The notes below the pieces were generated by a model, which searched no databases, was not told the DNA's origin, and saw only the letters and a program-made list of their open reading frames with translations. From Ferrithrix thermotolerans DSM 19514 (GTDB taxonomy: Bacteria; Actinomycetota; Acidimicrobiia; Acidimicrobiales; CAIXPF01), in the NCBI GenBank assembly GCA_945906305.1, contig CAMDQT010000014.1:1-64000 (forward strand): a stretch of 64,000 nt of DNA, given 5' to 3'. This document shows positions 61,975-64,000 of the stretch, one piece after another (the first letter of the stretch is position 1; each line of letters begins with the position of its first letter). The translations under genes were made by a program, and so were the position numbers.

Positions 61975-62169
61975 ATGCCGAAAATGAAAACCCATCGCGG
62001 GGCGGCGAAGCGCTTCAAGGTGACAGGCACCGGCAAGATCAAGCGTCGCCGGGCATTCCGTAAGCACCTGTTCGAGCACAAGCCGTCCACCCGCACACGT
62101 CGCCTCAAGCCGATGGTCACCGTGTCCGACGGCGACACGTCTTCCATCAAGCGCCAACTGGGCATGTAG
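61975..62169 (+). CDS. rpmI: Ribosomal protein bL35
   Basis: A 64-residue basic large-subunit protein. [25 protein letters not shown] and the C-terminal region match bL35. Purine-rich GAAGGAAAGG lies about 12 nt before the ATG. It stands between infC and rplT, the universal order. Confidence 0.97.
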   Translation: MPKMKTHRGAAKRFKVTGTGKIKRRRAFRKHLFEHKPSTRTRRLKPMVTVSDGDTSSIKRQLGM

Positions 62170-62241
62170 CCCATCGGCCGGTGTGGTTGTCCCACCGGCT
62201 TCCCTATAGACCATTCGCTCGACTCCCGAGGAGGCTTCCCC

Positions 62242-62616
62242 ATGGCACGTGTGAAGCGCGCCGTCCACTCGAAAAAGCGCCGCCGCGTCGTCCTCGAACG
62301 CGCCCGTGGCTACTACGGCCACCGCAGCCGCAACTACCGCTCCGCCAACGAGGCGGTTATGCATGCGCTGCAGTATGCCTTCCGCGATCGCCGTGCCCGC
62401 AAGGGCGACTTCCGGCGGTTGTGGATCACCCGAATCAATGCCGCCTGTCGTCAGAACGGCATGAGCTACAGCCGGTTCATCGCCGGGATGCGCCTGGCTG
62501 GCATCGAGGTCGACCGTAAGGTGCTGGCCGAGGTGGCCGTCACCGACGCCGCGGCGTTCACCGCGCTGGTCGAGGCTGCCCGCAATGGGCTGGCAGTGCC
62601 GGCTCAGGCATCTTGA
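62242..62616 (+). CDS. rplT: Ribosomal protein bL20
   Basis: A 124-residue large-subunit assembly protein, which in many bacteria also represses its own operon by binding the leader m[37 protein letters not shown] and [14 protein letters not shown] are conserved. GAGGAGG precedes the ATG. The methyltransferase gene begins close behind or within its end. Confidence 0.97.
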   Translation: MARVKRAVHSKKRRRVVLERARGYYGHRSRNYRSANEAVMHALQYAFRDRRARKGDFRRLWITRINAACRQNGMSYSRFIAGMRLAGIEVDRKVLAEVAVTDAAAFTALVEAARNGLAVPAQAS

Positions 62617-62626
62617 ACCGGAGTCG

Positions 62627-63427
62627 TTGCTGACTGAGCCCCTTGCCCCCCGTAATCCCCGTCTGGCGGAACTGCGCCGGCTCCTGGATTCGCGGGCGGC
62701 TCGCCGGGAACATTCCTGTTTCGTCGTTGAAGGGCCTCGGCTGGTAGCCGAGGCCCTTGCCGCGTCGCTACCGGTGCACGAGGTGTTCGTGGAACGCGAA
62801 GCGGACTGGCCCGGGGCCACGGTGGTGCGAAGCGGCACACTGGACCGGTTGGGCGATGCGGTGACCAGCCAAGGGGTCCTCGCGGTGGTCGGGGCCCCCT
62901 CACTGGCTCTTGAGGCGGCGACGGGGGTGGGCGAGGTGCCGCTGGATAAGCGGTGGAACCCATTGGAGCCGCCCCTGGTCCTAGTCCTGGTCGAGGTAGC
63001 GGATCCCGGAAATGCCGGCACCATATTGCGTAGCGCCGAGGCTGCTGGTGCCGCCGCGGTGTTGTTCGCCGGCCATGGCGTCGATCCCTTGTCGCCGAAA
63101 GTGGTGCGTGCTGCTGCCGGGGCGTTGTTTCGCCTGCCCGTTGCAGTGGAAAAAGACGTCGATGTCGTCATGGGCTGGTTGCGCACGCATCAGCTCAGCT
63201 CTTATGCCACGGTGCTCGACGATGGTGAGGACCTCTACCGGAGCGATCTTCGGGGCCGGAGCGCGGTACTGCTCGGCAGCGAGGCCCACGGTCTGAACGC
63301 CACCATGATTGCGGCGGCGGATCGTCGGCTCACCGTGCCCATGGCAGCAACGGTGCAGTCGCTCAATGTGGCCATGGCGGCGACGGTGGTTGCCTTCGAG
63401 GCCCGTCGTCAACGGCGGTTCGGGTAA
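62627..63427 (+). CDS. SpoU family 23S rRNA/tRNA 2'-O-methyltransferase (TsnR/RlmB-like)
   Basis: A SPOUT methyltransferase of about 266 residues with an N-terminal RNA-binding domain (NPRLAELRRLLDSRAARREH, FVVEGPRLVAEAL) and the catalytic knot: ADPGNAGTILRSAEAAGA, AVLLGSEAHGL and VQSLNVAMAATVVAFE. Its place between rplT and pheS is the common actinobacterial one. TTG 62627 follows GGAG closely and lies outside rplT; ATG 62585 overlaps rplT by 32 nt and is the other option. Confidence 0.9.
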   Translation: MLTEPLAPRNPRLAELRRLLDSRAARREHSCFVVEGPRLVAEALAASLPVHEVFVEREADWPGATVVRSGTLDRLGDAVTSQGVLAVVGAPSLALEAATGVGEVPLDKRWNPLEPPLVLVLVEVADPGNAGTILRSAEAAGAAAVLFAGHGVDPLSPKVVRAAAGALFRLPVAVEKDVDVVMGWLRTHQLSSYATVLDDGEDLYRSDLRGRSAVLLGSEAHGLNATMIAAADRRLTVPMAATVQSLNVAMAATVVAFEARRQRRFG

Positions 63428-63495
63428 GTGGTCCGGGCGAAGGAGTCGGGTGCAGAATTGGACGCTTGGATGGCCAAAGGGCAGGCTCTGCAGCT

Positions 63496-64000
63496 ATGAC
63501 CACTGAGTTCGAGGCCGTCGAACGCGCCCGTGACGAGGCCCTCGCCAGGGTTGGTGGCGCGGTCACTTTCGCCGAATTGGCCACCGTTGAGACCGAGGTC
63601 CTAGGGCGTCGCTCGGTCATCGTGGAGATGCGAAAGGCGCTAGGCGGGCTTGATGCGCAGGCCCGTCGCTCGGTCGGCCAGTTGCTCAATGCCGCCATGT
63701 CAGCGGTGGGTGACGCTGTTGTCCTGCGTCGCAGCGCCATCGAGGCGGTTGAGCGGGCCGGCCAGCTCGAGGCCGAACGGCTTGACCTGACGGAGTTCTC
63801 CCCGCAGCGCCGCCGCGGCCATCTCCATCCGTTCACCGCGGCCTGGGAACGGCTTGAGGATGTGTTCGTGGGTATGGGATTTCAGGTGGCCGAAGGTCCT
63901 GAGATCGAGACGGAGTGGTTCAATTTCGGTGCGCTGAATTTTCCGGCGGGCCATCCGGCGCGCGAGAGTCAGGATTCGTTGTGGGTCGACTGGGGTGAGC
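63496..64000 (+). CDS. pheS: Phenylalanine-tRNA ligase alpha subunit (3'-partial)
   Basis: The frame from ATG 63496 runs open off the right edge. The N-terminal coiled-coil arm (about residues 1-95) is followed by the start of the catalytic core: GHLHPFTAAWERLEDVFVGM, VAEGPEIETEWFNF and ALNFPAGHPAR. These are diagnostic of PheS. A possible promoter (TTGGAC at 63456, CAGGCT 8 nt before the ATG) lies in the 68-nt gap. pheT is expected downstream, outside the window. Confidence 0.93.
   Translation, partial: MTTEFEAVERARDEALARVGGAVTFAELATVETEVLGRRSVIVEMRKALGGLDAQARRSVGQLLNAAMSAVGDAVVLRRSAIEAVERAGQLEAERLDLTEFSPQRRRGHLHPFTAAWERLEDVFVGMGFQVAEGPEIETEWFNFGALNFPAGHPARESQDSLWVDWGE

Overview
The window is high-GC DNA packed almost end to end with housekeeping genes, mostly on the + strand and often joined by 4-nt ATGA or GTGA stop/start overlaps. 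The gene set points to an actinobacterium: an actinobacterial integration host factor (mIHF) before gmk and rpoZ, a PIP synthase - PatA - PimA cluster followed by pdxS/pdxT/yebC/ruvCAB in nearly mycobacterial order, a helicase-dead PriA, and a WXG100 protein beside an FtsK/SpoIIIE ATPase. Queuosine genes (queA-tgt), a class 1B-like PyrD and a fused AroKB are unlike mycobacteria. A deep actinobacterial lineage such as Acidimicrobiia is my best guess; this is inference from gene content. There are no rRNAs, tRNAs, insertion sequences, prophage genes or CRISPR arrays.

Layout. 1-6.4 kb: two unknown proteins, phosphatidylinositol mannoside synthesis, lemA-htpX, pdxS. 6.4-16 kb: pdxT, yebC, a one-cysteine peroxiredoxin, ruvCAB, queA-tgt, yajC-secD-secF. 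16-30 kb: apt, rel, hisS, aspS, an unknown membrane protein, rarA, two small membrane proteins, alaS-ruvX-mltG-aroE. 30-36 kb: a DUF4388 protein, a prepilin peptidase, aroKB-aroQ-pepP-efp-nusB. 36-45 kb: PyrR-controlled pyrR-pyrB-pyrC'-carA-carB-pyrD. 45-50.5 kb: mihF, gmk, rpoZ, coaBC, metK, priA. 50.6-55.4 kb: an EssC-like ATPase and a WXG100 protein, a compact type VII secretion-like pair. 55.5-60.9 kb: RNA methyltransferases, fmt-rsmB, mog, hisG with a cold-shock-like protein, DUF1844. 61-64 kb: infC-rpmI-rplT, an RNA methyltransferase and the start of pheS.

Regulation is unusually readable. About seventeen genes carry a TANNNT-type -10 hexamer, nearly always 6-9 nt before an ATG or GTG, as expected for leaderless transcripts; this fixes many start codons. 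Exceptions have structured leaders: a PyrR-binding loop and an in-frame terminator hairpin at pyrR, competing hairpins before metK, and a 230-nt leader before infC, whose best start is an AUA overlapping a small upstream ORF's stop. The WXG100 gene has an AT-rich promoter whose -35/-10 spacer is filled by a perfect 16-bp palindrome.

The most notable protein observations are a PyrC homologue that has lost all four metal-binding histidines, a tRNA-guanine transglycosylase lacking two of four zinc ligands, and the EssC-like ATPase with only one intact Walker A of three. No large undescribed multigene system is evident; the type VII-like pair with its own operator is the nearest candidate.
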